NCBI GenBank assembly: GCA_020634935.1
Contig: JACKAT010000028.1
Span: 6,938 to 70,937 of the forward strand
Length of the DNA stretch: 64,000 bases
Reading direction: 5' to 3'
DNA from: Anaerolineales bacterium
GTDB taxonomy: Bacteria > Chloroflexota > Anaerolineae > 4572-78 > J111
This document shows positions 1 through 9,341 of this stretch, in pieces; position 1 is the first letter of the stretch; every line of letters begins with the position of its first letter. Made by a program: the position numbers and the translations under genes. The notes below the pieces were generated by a model. The model was not told the DNA's origin, ran no database searches, and saw only the letters and a list, made by a program, of their open reading frames with translations.

Positions 1-487
1 GCAAATTTCTTTGACTTTTCACCAGTTCTTGCTCGGCTCGTTTGTATTCGGTAATATCTCTAAAGGCAGATACTCTCACTTCCTGCCCTTTGTAATGACT
101 TGTTTTGCCAACCAGTTGAACCCAAAAAACTGTACCATCCTTTTTTACCCCTTGCGCTTCATACGGCTCTTCCGAGCCTGTGCGGATTTTTTCCAGAATG
201 ATCTGGCCTGATTTAGGCGTGGCAAATTTTAGGGCATTTTGGCCAATCATTTCAGCCGGCTCATAACCAAACATCCAGGCCAGAGCTTGATTGACATCCA
301 GAATTATGCCGCCTTTATGAATGGCAATGCCTTCAAAAGCAGCCTCAGAAAATCCCCGGAACCTTTCTTCACTTTCCTGTAAGGCTGCCTCCGCCCATTG
401 GCGTTCCGCTTTTAACTCTACCACTTGCTGTCGCAACCCATTCAATTCCCGGATAAGTTGCTCTTTTGTCTTATGTTTGTCTTCCAT
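1..487 (-). CDS. PAS-domain sensor protein, 3' part outside window
   Basis: The reading frame opens at an ATG at 487 and runs off the left edge without a stop, so only about 162 N-terminal residues are visible. After a short charged coiled-coil start (KTKEQLIRELNGLRQQVVEL) comes one complete PAS fold, roughly residues 40-155: an ESEERFRGFSEAAFEGIAI entry, a DVNQALAWMFGY core and the closing FRDITEYKRAEQEL of a PAC motif. Such domains sense ligands or redox state and pass the signal to a kinase, cyclase or further PAS domains; the output domain is not visible. It lies 83 bp downstream of the large histidine kinase on the same strand, so the two may be co-transcribed. Confidence 0.85.
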   Translation of the reverse strand, partial: MEDKHKTKEQLIRELNGLRQQVVELKAERQWAEAALQESEERFRGFSEAAFEGIAIHKGGIILDVNQALAWMFGYEPAEMIGQNALKFATPKSGQIILEKIRTGSEEPYEAQGVKKDGTVFWVQLVGKTSHYKGQEVRVSAFRDITEYKRAEQELVKSQRNL

Positions 488-570
488 CACTAATCTTTCA
501 TTTGAGTGACCGGGTGTAGCGCCCCCTAACGTTGGGGACGCGTCCAGATCAAAGTTTTGTATCTACGCGT

Positions 571-3500
571 TCACCCGGTTTTTCTAAAGGTTACTCTAAA
601 GGTTGCCCCGGCTTTGGTGTCACTCTCCAGGGTAGCCCCCAATTGCCTAACCAGCGTCCTGACCAATCTCAAACCTAATGTTTTGACTGCATTCAAATCC
701 AAAGATTCAGGCAAACCCACGCCGTTATCGGTCACCATCAAAACCAGCATCTCTGCCTTATGGGCGTGAAAGGCGATGGTTATTTTGCCTTTCCGGCCCC
801 CATCTCGCGCCTCGGCTTTGGGGAAGGCGTGTTTGAGGGCGTTGGACACCAATTCATTGATGATCAAGCCACAAGGTACCGCCTGATCAATGGTCAGAAA
901 GATATGCTCCACATCTATCTCCAGTTCCAGCCAACTGGATTCAAGCCCATAAGATTGCAGTACGTTGTTGATCAGGTCCGAAATATAGGTACCAATGTCT
1001 ACCTGGGCCAACGTCTCGGAGCGATACAGGTTTTCATGCACCAGCGCCATTGAATACACACGGTTCCGGCTTTCCATCAGTTGCCTGACGGCCTGTTCAT
1101 CTTGGGTGTAGCGGGTTTGCATATTCAGCATACTGGTGATAACTTGCAGGTTGTTCTTGACCCGATGGTGGACTTCTTTCAGCAAAGCCTCTTTTTCTTC
1201 CAAAGAAGTTTTTATTTGCAGTTCTGCCTGCTTGCGTTCGGTGATATCTACCAGAATGCCCAGTATCGCTTGTTCTCCCCTAAAAGTTATTAGCTTGGAA
1301 GCCATCATCACATCTACTCTTTGGCCGGCTTTGGTGATCAAACCATAATCAAAAGGAGCGATTTCTTCCCCACGCAGATGGCGGCTAAAATTCTGGAGTA
1401 CAATTTCTTTGGAATCGGGCGCCACCAACCTTAGAAAATCAAAATTAGGCGCGTAAAACTCCTCTTTCCGATAGCCTGTTACAGCTTCACTTCTTTCATT
1501 AACATAAACCACCCGGCCTTTGCTGTTAATAAAGATCATATTCGGCGACTGCTCTGACAGATTTCTGAATAATTCTTCAGATTCCTGTAGTTCTCTGGTG
1601 CGCTCTTCAACCCGCAGCTCCAACTCATCGTGCGCTCTTTTCAGGGCTGCCGTAGCTTCTTTCTGCTCGGTAATATTTCTGACAACGGTTGTAATCCCGG
1701 CGAATTCGCCATTTATCCCACGACGCATGGCGCATCGGGCGCTATACCACAGTTCCGTATTGTTCATAACCAGCGAATAATCGAACTGTTGGATTTCCGG
1801 AGACACTTCAAAGCCCTTAAACATCTCCACAATTAACTGCGCAACGTGCGGGGGTAATACGTCTTGAAAGTGCTTGCCGAGGAACTGTTCAGGCGGCACA
1901 TATAAATCGGGCCGGTTGGTGGGTTGATAAAACTCTTCAAAAAAGCCGTTCCGGTCGAGCACAAAAACCAGATCAGTGATTGAATCAAGGGTGGACCGCA
2001 GTCTGTCCTCACTCTGTCGCAGAACCTCTTCCACTTGTGAGCGACTGATGGCCGTGCCGATTTGGGTGGCAATGGCCTCCAAAGTGGTTCGGGCATAATC
2101 AGGTACCTGGTGCTGCGTGTAAGAGGCCAGGTTAATGTAGGCGATAACCCGCTTTTCATAATGGATGGGGATAATGGCCAGAGAACGGATATCTTTTTCC
2201 GCCGGCGCTCGCGCTATGGGTCCGGCCAATTGATCGCCCTCAAGGTAAATCGGCTCTCCGGCCAGGATAAGCTGCACGTTGGGCGAATTCAGATCATAAT
2301 CGTAATGCTGCACCACTCGGACAAAATCCGGCGGCAGGCCGCGATGGCAAACCAAATCGATGCCGCTCGTTTCATCAACCAGGTAAATGCCGCCGGCGTC
2401 CATCCCGGAAGCGCGCAGAGCTGTATCCAGGCATATCTCCAGCGTTTCGTCCAGTTTGGGCGCAGCCAGCAGGGCCATCCCCAGTTCACGCTGAACGCGC
2501 AGCAAATCTTCGGCCTGCTTCCGCTCTGATATATCTATGGCGGTAACCAGCAAACAGGGCTGCTCATCAACCACGACGCGCGCGCCGTTGAAATATAAAG
2601 GTGTCTTCACCCCATCTTCGGAAATGAGAGTAACTTCTGCTTCCGCTTTGCCTGTTTCAAAAATTTTCTGAAATGTTCTCGCCACAACCTCTTTATCTTC
2701 GTCTCCGACAAAATCTAAAGGATTGTGTTGAGCAAATTCTTCCGCTGGATAGCCGGTGAGCGTTTCCGCATTTTTATTCCAGCGTATTATTTTGTTGTGG
2801 GTATCAACCACGCCAAACAAGCCCGGCAGGCTGTTTATCAGTGATTCTGTAAAATTCTTTTCTCTAATCAGTAGTTCTTCGGCCCGTTTTCGTTCGGTAA
2901 TATCCCGACTAACGCCGAAAATAGCCGGCTTCCCACCCCAATTTCCTTTGGTGATTTTTGTCTCGACAGGAATCAGTTCGCCGGCTTTGGTTATCAACGG
3001 GATGTGGCATTTATCGGTCTTATCGGCGATCATATCCGCCAGAGTAGCTACTGTTTCTTCACGCTGTTCCGGCGGGTGTACCCGCAAGACAGATTCTCCC
3101 ACCAGTTCGTCTTCAGCATATCCCAAACGCTTAAGCACAATACGATTGACCTGCAATAAATGGCCGGTCATATCCAAAATGAACAGAAAATCATCCACCG
3201 AATCAAACAGCGTTTGCAAATTTCTTTGGCTGTTCAACAGTTCCCGCTCTGCCTGTTCCCGTTCTGCGACTTCCTCTTTTAGCAGTTCAATCGATGCTGT
3301 GAATTGCGCGGTGCGAGCCTGAACCATATCTTCAAGCTGTTCACGGTGTCTGGCCAGTTGCTCTTCCCTCAACCTGCGTTCGGTGATGTCGTGTAAAACA
3401 AGCACGCGTCCGCCCAAGTCTCCCCGGTGGTCGGTTAGCGGAGAAATTTGCATCTCATAGTATTGTTGGGTTCCATCCCATTCCAGGTTAATCTCGGTTC

Positions 3501-4389
3501 GAGTGATCGCCACAACTTCAGACTGCGGGATCAGCTTTAGCCAGGGCGGCGGCATCATCGAGACCGGTTTACCTATTAATTTCCAGGCATCTGACTTAAG
3601 CAAGCGTTGCATAGCCGGGTTGAGGTCTACAATACGGTTTTGCCCATCCAAAATCAACACGCCATCGCTCACCCGCTCAATCACGGTGGCATACGATACA
3701 GGGATGATATCCAGCAGGCCGTACCTAAACAAGCCCCAGGCCATAACCAGGTTACTAATGGCAAAGGTAAATGGCGTCAGGTCACGGTAAGCAGCCGGCA
3801 GAATATCTACCAACGTTAAAATGCCGCCGGCCACCGGGATAAGGTAGCCAACAATGATAATAGCAATTTGCAAGCGATAGATGGAGCGGGAACGAAAATA
3901 ATGGGCTATTAACCCGACGATGCCTAACAAGGGTAGGGCCATCAGGTAAAGGCCTATTCCCTGGATAATAAGGTTGAAATCATACGTTAACACGGGGAAA
4001 GGGGTCCCCGGAATGATTTTGGCGTTAGGGTGAAGTAGCCCGTGCAGGGAATCGATCACAACCAGCAGACTAAAGGCTATGGGGATAGCGACAACCAGAC
4101 CCCACACAAGTTTGGGACGCGACACTCTGTAGCCTGCATATTGTTGCATAAAAACTAAATACGCGATGGGCGTTATGACAATTCCCAGCCACTGCACATT
4201 GTCCCAAAAAATCTTCATTTCCAGGCTAGGGCTAATCAGTTCAAATATATGCCCGACAGTGGTCAATGCCTCGGCCAGCGCCGCCACCGCGAATGGGGTT
4301 GCGCCCACTACAGCCCGCCGCCGCCAGGCGTACAGGCCCACAGCGGTTGATATAACGACCGAGGCCAGATAGGGAAGGAGATAACTCAT
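571..4389 (-). CDS. multi-PAS/GAF sensor histidine kinase (HisKA_2 type)
   Basis: A 1272-residue membrane sensor kinase. Residues 1-230 are hydrophobic, with about seven membrane segments resembling the N-terminal 7TM module of histidine kinases. PAS domains follow at roughly 235-345, 385-505 and 510-630, a GAF domain at about 640-790, and PAS domains at about 795-915 and 940-1060. The phospho-acceptor box EVHHRVKNNLQVITSMLNMQ (about 1075) is the HisKA_2 form. The HATPase domain shows NELVSNALKHAF (N box) and VTDNGVGLP (G1). The longer frame starts at a TTG at 4404; the ATG at 4389 fits the first membrane helix better. HisKA_2 kinases usually signal to a separate response regulator, and none is adjacent. 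The signal sensed is unknown. Confidence 0.9.
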   Translation of the reverse strand: MSYLLPYLASVVISTAVGLYAWRRRAVVGATPFAVAALAEALTTVGHIFELISPSLEMKIFWDNVQWLGIVITPIAYLVFMQQYAGYRVSRPKLVWGLVVAIPIAFSLLVVIDSLHGLLHPNAKIIPGTPFPVLTYDFNLIIQGIGLYLMALPLLGIVGLIAHYFRSRSIYRLQIAIIIVGYLIPVAGGILTLVDILPAAYRDLTPFTFAISNLVMAWGLFRYGLLDIIPVSYATVIERVSDGVLILDGQNRIVDLNPAMQRLLKSDAWKLIGKPVSMMPPPWLKLIPQSEVVAITRTEINLEWDGTQQYYEMQISPLTDHRGDLGGRVLVLHDITERRLREEQLARHREQLEDMVQARTAQFTASIELLKEEVAEREQAERELLNSQRNLQTLFDSVDDFLFILDMTGHLLQVNRIVLKRLGYAEDELVGESVLRVHPPEQREETVATLADMIADKTDKCHIPLITKAGELIPVETKITKGNWGGKPAIFGVSRDITERKRAEELLIREKNFTESLINSLPGLFGVVDTHNKIIRWNKNAETLTGYPAEEFAQHNPLDFVGDEDKEVVARTFQKIFETGKAEAEVTLISEDGVKTPLYFNGARVVVDEQPCLLVTAIDISERKQAEDLLRVQRELGMALLAAPKLDETLEICLDTALRASGMDAGGIYLVDETSGIDLVCHRGLPPDFVRVVQHYDYDLNSPNVQLILAGEPIYLEGDQLAGPIARAPAEKDIRSLAIIPIHYEKRVIAYINLASYTQHQVPDYARTTLEAIATQIGTAISRSQVEEVLRQSEDRLRSTLDSITDLVFVLDRNGFFEEFYQPTNRPDLYVPPEQFLGKHFQDVLPPHVAQLIVEMFKGFEVSPEIQQFDYSLVMNNTELWYSARCAMRRGINGEFAGITTVVRNITEQKEATAALKRAHDELELRVEERTRELQESEELFRNLSEQSPNMIFINSKGRVVYVNERSEAVTGYRKEEFYAPNFDFLRLVAPDSKEIVLQNFSRHLRGEEIAPFDYGLITKAGQRVDVMMASKLITFRGEQAILGILVDITERKQAELQIKTSLEEKEALLKEVHHRVKNNLQVITSMLNMQTRYTQDEQAVRQLMESRNRVYSMALVHENLYRSETLAQVDIGTYISDLINNVLQSYGLESSWLELEIDVEHIFLTIDQAVPCGLIINELVSNALKHAFPKAEARDGGRKGKITIAFHAHKAEMLVLMVTDNGVGLPESLDLNAVKTLGLRLVRTLVRQLGATLESDTKAGATFRVTFRKTG

Positions 4390-4937
4390 AATGCTTAAGT
4401 CCAATTCAATTTGTCATTTATTAACTTTATCGGGCAAAAAGTAAATAACTTAACCACGAATTTTCACAAAACCACGAATTTTCACAAATTGTCCAATAGA
4501 AATGGGGTCTCCCATAAATCCAGGATGTTGTTGGCGAACGGCTAAGTAGCCATAAGCCTGGCAGAATGAGGAGGTTTTATTTGAGATAGAACTTACCCCA
4601 ACAGTTTAAGAGTGGATAAAATAAAGGCAGCCTGAACACAAAACCTTAGAAAGCCCAAGTATACGCATCCTTTGCTTTCTTGTTCTATTTTACTGATCTA
4701 TTTCTCCTTTTCAATTTTTTATTTTTTTGCGCTGTTCATAAAATCTTAATAACTTCTGCAAAACTTCTCTTGATCTTTGATCTATACTGAGCCTAAGCGA
4801 TTAAGTAACTTTTTCAGTACCGAAGATAGAGATGGGGCGATAAGGTCACGAGGAGATGTCTAAGGCCAATCTCCTCATCTCTAATCTCCACTCTCCAGAC
4901 AGCATACACACGTTCTCAAACAGAACAGGAGGAAACC
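4390..4937. other. intergenic region, 548 bp, upstream of both flanking genes
   Basis: Lies between the divergent kinase and lipoprotein genes, so it should hold both promoters, but I cannot fix either confidently. It has a short direct repeat (CCACGAATTTTCACAAA, twice near 4455-4490). The stretch 4670-4800 is A+T-rich. No gene-like frame is seen. Confidence 0.5.
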
Positions 4938-6935
4938 ATGATTAAAAGAAAAATGATGTTTTTGTGGGCCGGACTGCTGGCCCTGTCGATGCTGGCGGCC
5001 TGCAACAGCACCGTCGCCCCGATCCTCTCCCTAAACCAACCGGGGGAAACCGGCGAGGCTAGCGACGCGGTCGCGGTTACCATCGCTGAAACCAGCGAGG
5101 CCAATGCAGACATGGGTGCGGCTTCGGTGATCGACGCGGCCGCGGACAACAGCAAAAACCACGATGACGAAGCCGATTACACCTGGGACAGCGCCGCCGT
5201 CATTCCCATCGTGTTGAATGGCGACTCCATCACCGCCGATGGCGAGGGCGTTACGGTTGACGGCAGTACAGTCACCATCACCTCGGCCGGAACCTACAGC
5301 CTCAGCGGGGCTTTAGTTGACGGCCAAATTATCGTCGATACGGCAGATGAAGAGATCGTTCAACTCATCTTGAATGGAGTCAATATCGGCAGCTCAACCA
5401 GCGCCCCAATCAACATCGCCAACGCTAAAGAAACGATGATCGTCCTGGCCGACGGCGCGGACAACTATATCACCGACAATGACTCATACGTTTTTGCCGA
5501 CCCGGACGAGGACGAACCCAATGCCACTGTCTTCAGCAAAGCTGACTTAACCCTCTCCGGCAGCGGCTCGCTAACGGTTAACGCCAATTACAATGACGGC
5601 ATTGCCAGCAAAGACGGGCTGATCATTGCCGGCGGTACGATCACGGTCAATGCAGTCGATGATGGTATTCGCGGCAAAGATTATCTTATCGTCAAAGACG
5701 GCAACATCACCATCAATGCCCAGGGCGATGGGTTCAAATCCGATAATGAGGACGATACGAACAAAGGCTACATCGCCGTCGAGACCGGCGTCGTCACCAT
5801 TACCGCCGGCGGCGACGCCATCCAGGCCGAAACCGATGTCATGATCAGCGACGGCGATTTCACGCTGACCTCCGGCGGCGGCAGTGCTACCTATATCGAT
5901 GACGACACCTCGGCGAAAGGCATCAAGGCCGGGGTCAATGTGAATATCGATGGGGGAACCTTTACCCTTGATACGGCCGATGACGCCATCCACTCCAACG
6001 GCAGCCTGGTTATCAATGACGGTACGTTTGTCATTGCTTCCGGCGATGACGGCCTCCATGCCGACTCGACGCTAGAGATCAACGCGGGCGATATTCAAAT
6101 TACCGAATCGTATGAGGGCATCGAAAGCGCCGTGGTTACCATCAACGATGGCGATATCAACATCATCTCAAGCGATGACGGCTTGAACGTGGCCGGCGGG
6201 AATGATGGCTCCGGTATAGGCGGCCGACCAGGCCCTGGCGGTGAGTTCGGCCCCGGCCAAGGCGACCGACCAGAACCCGGCGGAGAACCCGGCCAAGGAC
6301 GAGGTCCAAGACCGGAAGGCGAACCGGGCCAGGGTCCAGGGTTTGATCTGGGCGACATGTTCGGTCAAGGCGGCGGTCCAGGGCAAGACGGCTTTAATGA
6401 CTCCGGCGATTATTATCTTTACATCAACGGCGGCGCGATTGTCATCGACGCCGGCGGGGATGGCATCGATGCTAACGGCGCTATCGAGATGACCGACGGG
6501 CTGGTCATTGTCAACGGCCCAACCGAGCGAATGAATGGGGCTTTGGATTACGATGCGTCATTCAACCTGACGGGTGGCTTTCTGGTCGCCGCCGGCAGTT
6601 CCGGGATGGCCCAGGCGCCCGGCCAGACCTCGACCCAACCCTCTGTCCTGATCAATTTCGACGCGACCCAGGCAGCCGGCACGCTGGTGCATATTCAATC
6701 AGAAGATGGGCCAACCATCCTCACTTTTGCCCCGAGTAAAGCGTTTCAGTCCATCGCCTTCTCTTCGGCGGAACTGACCGAGGGAACAACCTACCAGGTT
6801 TACCTCGGCGGCAGCGCCACCGGCACAGGGACCGACGGTCTATACCAAGACGCCACCTATACGGGCGGCGCCACCTATACAGAATTTACAATTTCTGATA
6901 TCGTTACAAGCGTAGGCAGTAATTCCAGATGGTAA
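4938..6935 (+). CDS. secreted lipoprotein with beta-helix carbohydrate-binding domain (DUF4353/Cthe_2159-like)
   Basis: A 665-residue exported protein. It starts at an ATG preceded by a strong AGGAGG. The first 22 residues form a lipoprotein signal ending in the lipobox LAAC, so the mature protein should be lipid-anchored. Residues about 75-430 and 480-620 are made of short repeating units rich in DG, GDG and NGD (for example GGTITVNAVDDGIRGKDY), as in the right-handed parallel beta-helix of Cthe_2159-type proteins, some of which bind acidic polysaccharide and calcium. The helix is interrupted at about 425-485 by a low-complexity Gly/Pro/Gln/Glu stretch with repeated GPGG/GEPGQG units, probably an exposed loop. 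The binding target here is unknown. It stands alone between an upstream gap and a repeat-rich downstream gap. Confidence 0.8.
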   Translation: MIKRKMMFLWAGLLALSMLAACNSTVAPILSLNQPGETGEASDAVAVTIAETSEANADMGAASVIDAAADNSKNHDDEADYTWDSAAVIPIVLNGDSITADGEGVTVDGSTVTITSAGTYSLSGALVDGQIIVDTADEEIVQLILNGVNIGSSTSAPINIANAKETMIVLADGADNYITDNDSYVFADPDEDEPNATVFSKADLTLSGSGSLTVNANYNDGIASKDGLIIAGGTITVNAVDDGIRGKDYLIVKDGNITINAQGDGFKSDNEDDTNKGYIAVETGVVTITAGGDAIQAETDVMISDGDFTLTSGGGSATYIDDDTSAKGIKAGVNVNIDGGTFTLDTADDAIHSNGSLVINDGTFVIASGDDGLHADSTLEINAGDIQITESYEGIESAVVTINDGDINIISSDDGLNVAGGNDGSGIGGRPGPGGEFGPGQGDRPEPGGEPGQGRGPRPEGEPGQGPGFDLGDMFGQGGGPGQDGFNDSGDYYLYINGGAIVIDAGGDGIDANGAIEMTDGLVIVNGPTERMNGALDYDASFNLTGGFLVAAGSSGMAQAPGQTSTQPSVLINFDATQAAGTLVHIQSEDGPTILTFAPSKAFQSIAFSSAELTEGTTYQVYLGGSATGTGTDGLYQDATYTGGATYTEFTISDIVTSVGSNSRW

Positions 6936-7213
6936 TTGGGGAGTAGGGGGTAAGTAGTCGGGATTAAGGTCAACTTGACCTTCTTCAAACTCTCCGTTTC
7001 TAACAAAACTATCCGCAGTCAAAAAGCATTTAACGCTGAAGTTGCTACAGACCCAAGAGACGCAAAAGATGTTAAAAAACTTTTGCGTCTTTCGCGTCTT
7101 TTGCATCTCTGACGTAAAAAGTTATTACTCAATATATTGATCAACAACCAATCATCAAACTAACCAATTAACCAACAAACCAACTATCAAACCACCCCCC
7201 CCCGAGGAACTCG
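6936..7213. repeat. intergenic region with palindromic repeats
   Basis: Holds one arm of the GGGGTAG...TAGGGATTA repeat family (6935-6966). An inverted pair built on GACGCAAAAG / CTTTTGCGTC (about 7050-7110) could fold into a hairpin, although no clean T-run follows it. No gene is seen. Confidence 0.5.
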
Positions 7214-7285
7214 ATGTCAAGAAACAAGCTCGCCCTGTTAACCTTTCTGCTTATTACTACACTTATCGCCGTTGCCCGTGGTTGA
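7214..7285 (+). pseudogene. signal-peptide stub, 23 codons
   Basis: A GAGGAA ribosome site sits just before an ATG that opens a 23-residue frame: two basic residues (MSRNK), a hydrophobic core (LALLTFLLITTLIAVA), then RG and a stop. It reads like the signal peptide of an exported protein whose body is missing. The sequence runs directly into the 3' end of the convergent molybdoenzyme gene. It is either the 5' remnant of a deleted gene or a real micropeptide; I favour the remnant. Confidence 0.35.
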
Positions 7286-7317
7286 TAGATCGACCGGTCA
7301 TAAAAGGGAAAGTGAAA

Positions 7318-8946
7318 TCAAAGCGTGGCTTCGACACTGTGGATGCCGGTGGCCCCGCTGGGTCGGTTTTTGTGCGCCTCCTCAATTTGAGGCGTGCCGT
7401 CCCCTTCGGCGCAGCGCACTTCAAACTGATGCTCGCCCGCCGTAAAGGGCCATTCGTACCGCCAAATCACCCAGGTGGTTTCCGACAGCGGCGACCGCAG
7501 TTCCGCCGGCTGCCATTCGCCGCCATCCACCCGAACCTCAACCTGGGAGATGCCCCGCGCGCCGGAAAAGGCAATGCCGCCAATCGGTACCCGCCGCTCG
7601 TCGCCCATCTCGATAATGTGATCGACGGCCACCGTATCGATTACGGACGTGGTTTTGACTTGGGCCACCTCATCCCAGTTGCGTTCGACCCAATAGCCGG
7701 GGGTATAGTCTGCGCTCACCTCCATGCCGGTGATCCACTTGGGCTGCTTCATTCCATAGCGATCTGGGAGCCAAATACGCAGCGGGAAGCCGTGATCGAC
7801 CGGCAGCGTGTTGCCGTCCCAGGCGTAGCACAGCATGATCCGCTCATCGGCCGCAATCAAATCGAGATCGACGGTTTCATAAAATCCATCGCCCGAAGTG
7901 ATATGCAGATAGCGCCCGTTCTCCTGTACGCTGGCGTCGGCCAGAATAGCCTGCATACTGACGCCGGTCCATTGGGTGGTGCTGATCAAGCTGGTACCGA
8001 TCCGGCCCGAGATACAGGAGAGGGTCACATATTGATCCCGCGCCTCGTAATTGGATCGAATATCATCCAGGGTAAGCATCAACGGGTTGGCTACCAGGCC
8101 GGTGATGGGTAGCACGTAATCGGCGCCGTTGATGACGGTGGGTTCGGTTTGCAGAAAAACTTTGTAATGGTCTTTGACCGGGGTGTACTCCGGGCGAGTA
8201 CCCGGCACAGGCACAACCGGATCGTTCGCGTTGGGGAACGACGACTTGGTCGTCTCTTCGACATCGTGGGCTTCACTGGTGGCCAACTGCGCGGCCAAAC
8301 GGCGCTCCTCCTGCTGGGCCAGGACTGCCCCCACCCCAGCGCCAATGACCGTGATCACGGCCGAGGAGGCCCCCATCCGCACCAGAAACTGACGGCGATT
8401 GATAGCTTGGGCAGTCCGTGCTTCGCCAGGCGAAGCCGCCGCTTCGGCCTCGGTGCTGAGTCGCTGGTAACTGAGGGCCAGCAGCAGCCCCCACCCGAAA
8501 AACACAATCAGCAGAAAAATAATGCTGACCAACGGCGTGACCGTCGATTGGCTGATCGCCAGGCTGATGCCGATCATCGGCAAGCCAAACAACGCCCCGG
8601 CCACCAGCCCGGCCAGTCGATCCGCCTGCCGCCGGCCCCAACCTAAAACGACAAAAAAGATGGCGCTAATCGCCACCCCAACGGCCAGGAATTGCAGCAC
8701 CGCCATCGTCCGCTCGGCGGTTTTAGCCGTGTCGGCCACATTAAGCCCCAAAAAGAGCATTGTATCGATCATGGTGTCGATACCAAACGTGATCAAGTCG
8801 CCCGGCAGCACCCGCACCAGCCAGTTAAACAGATCAAACGGAATAAACGGCAGGCCGGCTAACTGGTGGGCCACATAGATCAGCCCGATCAAGGGCGCGG
8901 TCAGCAGCACGCCCACCAATACGCCGAAACTTAGGTTTTTAATCAT
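7318..8946 (-). CDS. membrane-anchored sulfite-oxidase-like molybdopterin oxidoreductase
   Basis: A 542-residue protein in two parts. Residues 1-165 carry about four or five membrane segments. A twin-arginine-like motif (NRRQFLVRMGASSAVITVIG, about 183-202) then precedes the catalytic part. The Mo-cofactor domain of the sulfite oxidase family spans about 240-430, with the probable Mo-ligand Cys in VTLSCISGRIG and the moco pocket motif YAWDGNTLPVDHGFPLRIW. An Ig-like dimerisation domain closes the protein. The longer frame begins at a TTG at 8961, but the ATG at 8946 follows GGAGGAG at correct spacing and is chosen. The substrate is not predictable. No heme-binding partner gene is adjacent; electrons could pass through the N-terminal membrane domain. 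Confidence 0.85.
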   Translation of the reverse strand: MIKNLSFGVLVGVLLTAPLIGLIYVAHQLAGLPFIPFDLFNWLVRVLPGDLITFGIDTMIDTMLFLGLNVADTAKTAERTMAVLQFLAVGVAISAIFFVVLGWGRRQADRLAGLVAGALFGLPMIGISLAISQSTVTPLVSIIFLLIVFFGWGLLLALSYQRLSTEAEAAASPGEARTAQAINRRQFLVRMGASSAVITVIGAGVGAVLAQQEERRLAAQLATSEAHDVEETTKSSFPNANDPVVPVPGTRPEYTPVKDHYKVFLQTEPTVINGADYVLPITGLVANPLMLTLDDIRSNYEARDQYVTLSCISGRIGTSLISTTQWTGVSMQAILADASVQENGRYLHITSGDGFYETVDLDLIAADERIMLCYAWDGNTLPVDHGFPLRIWLPDRYGMKQPKWITGMEVSADYTPGYWVERNWDEVAQVKTTSVIDTVAVDHIIEMGDERRVPIGGIAFSGARGISQVEVRVDGGEWQPAELRSPLSETTWVIWRYEWPFTAGEHQFEVRCAEGDGTPQIEEAHKNRPSGATGIHSVEATL

Positions 8947-9341
8947 GGTCCGCTCCTCCAAAATATGGTCGTGGGATATCCGTAGTCAGTCGTTGGATGC
9001 CCGTAGTTAGTCGTCAGATAGTTTGACCTCAGTTATGTTGATTTTGAGGGTCATTTCCGAACGTTGTTGACCTCTACCAACTTCACTTGTCACTATATTA
9101 ACATTATAAACCTAAATGCTTACATGGTTATTACATCGAGGAGAAAGATTAAGCGGAATGGAGAAGCAAAGGGGATTTTGCTAGCATTTGGCCCGAAGAT
9201 CGCTCGATTAAAACACCTCACATATTTATTGGGCGCTAACGAACTCAAAAAAACGCGACCAATGCCTCGATAACGGGCTCTTGGGCGCTCGTTGTGGAAA
9301 ACGTGGCTCAAGCCGACGATTTTGACGTGGCGGAGTTGAGC
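8947..9341. other. intergenic region, 395 bp
   Basis: Contains two short near-direct copies of a GTAGTTAGTCGT-like sequence at about 8980-9020 and otherwise unremarkable sequence. No gene with coding character, RNA gene or clear terminator is seen. Confidence 0.4.

Noticed and set aside
5571..6059. 162-codon minus-strand frame in the beta-helix gene
   Set aside because: Arises from the DG-rich codon repeats of the real gene on the other strand.
7282..8112. 276-codon plus-strand frame opposite the molybdoenzyme
   Set aside because: Antisense shadow; it would also leave the upstream 23-codon stub unexplained.
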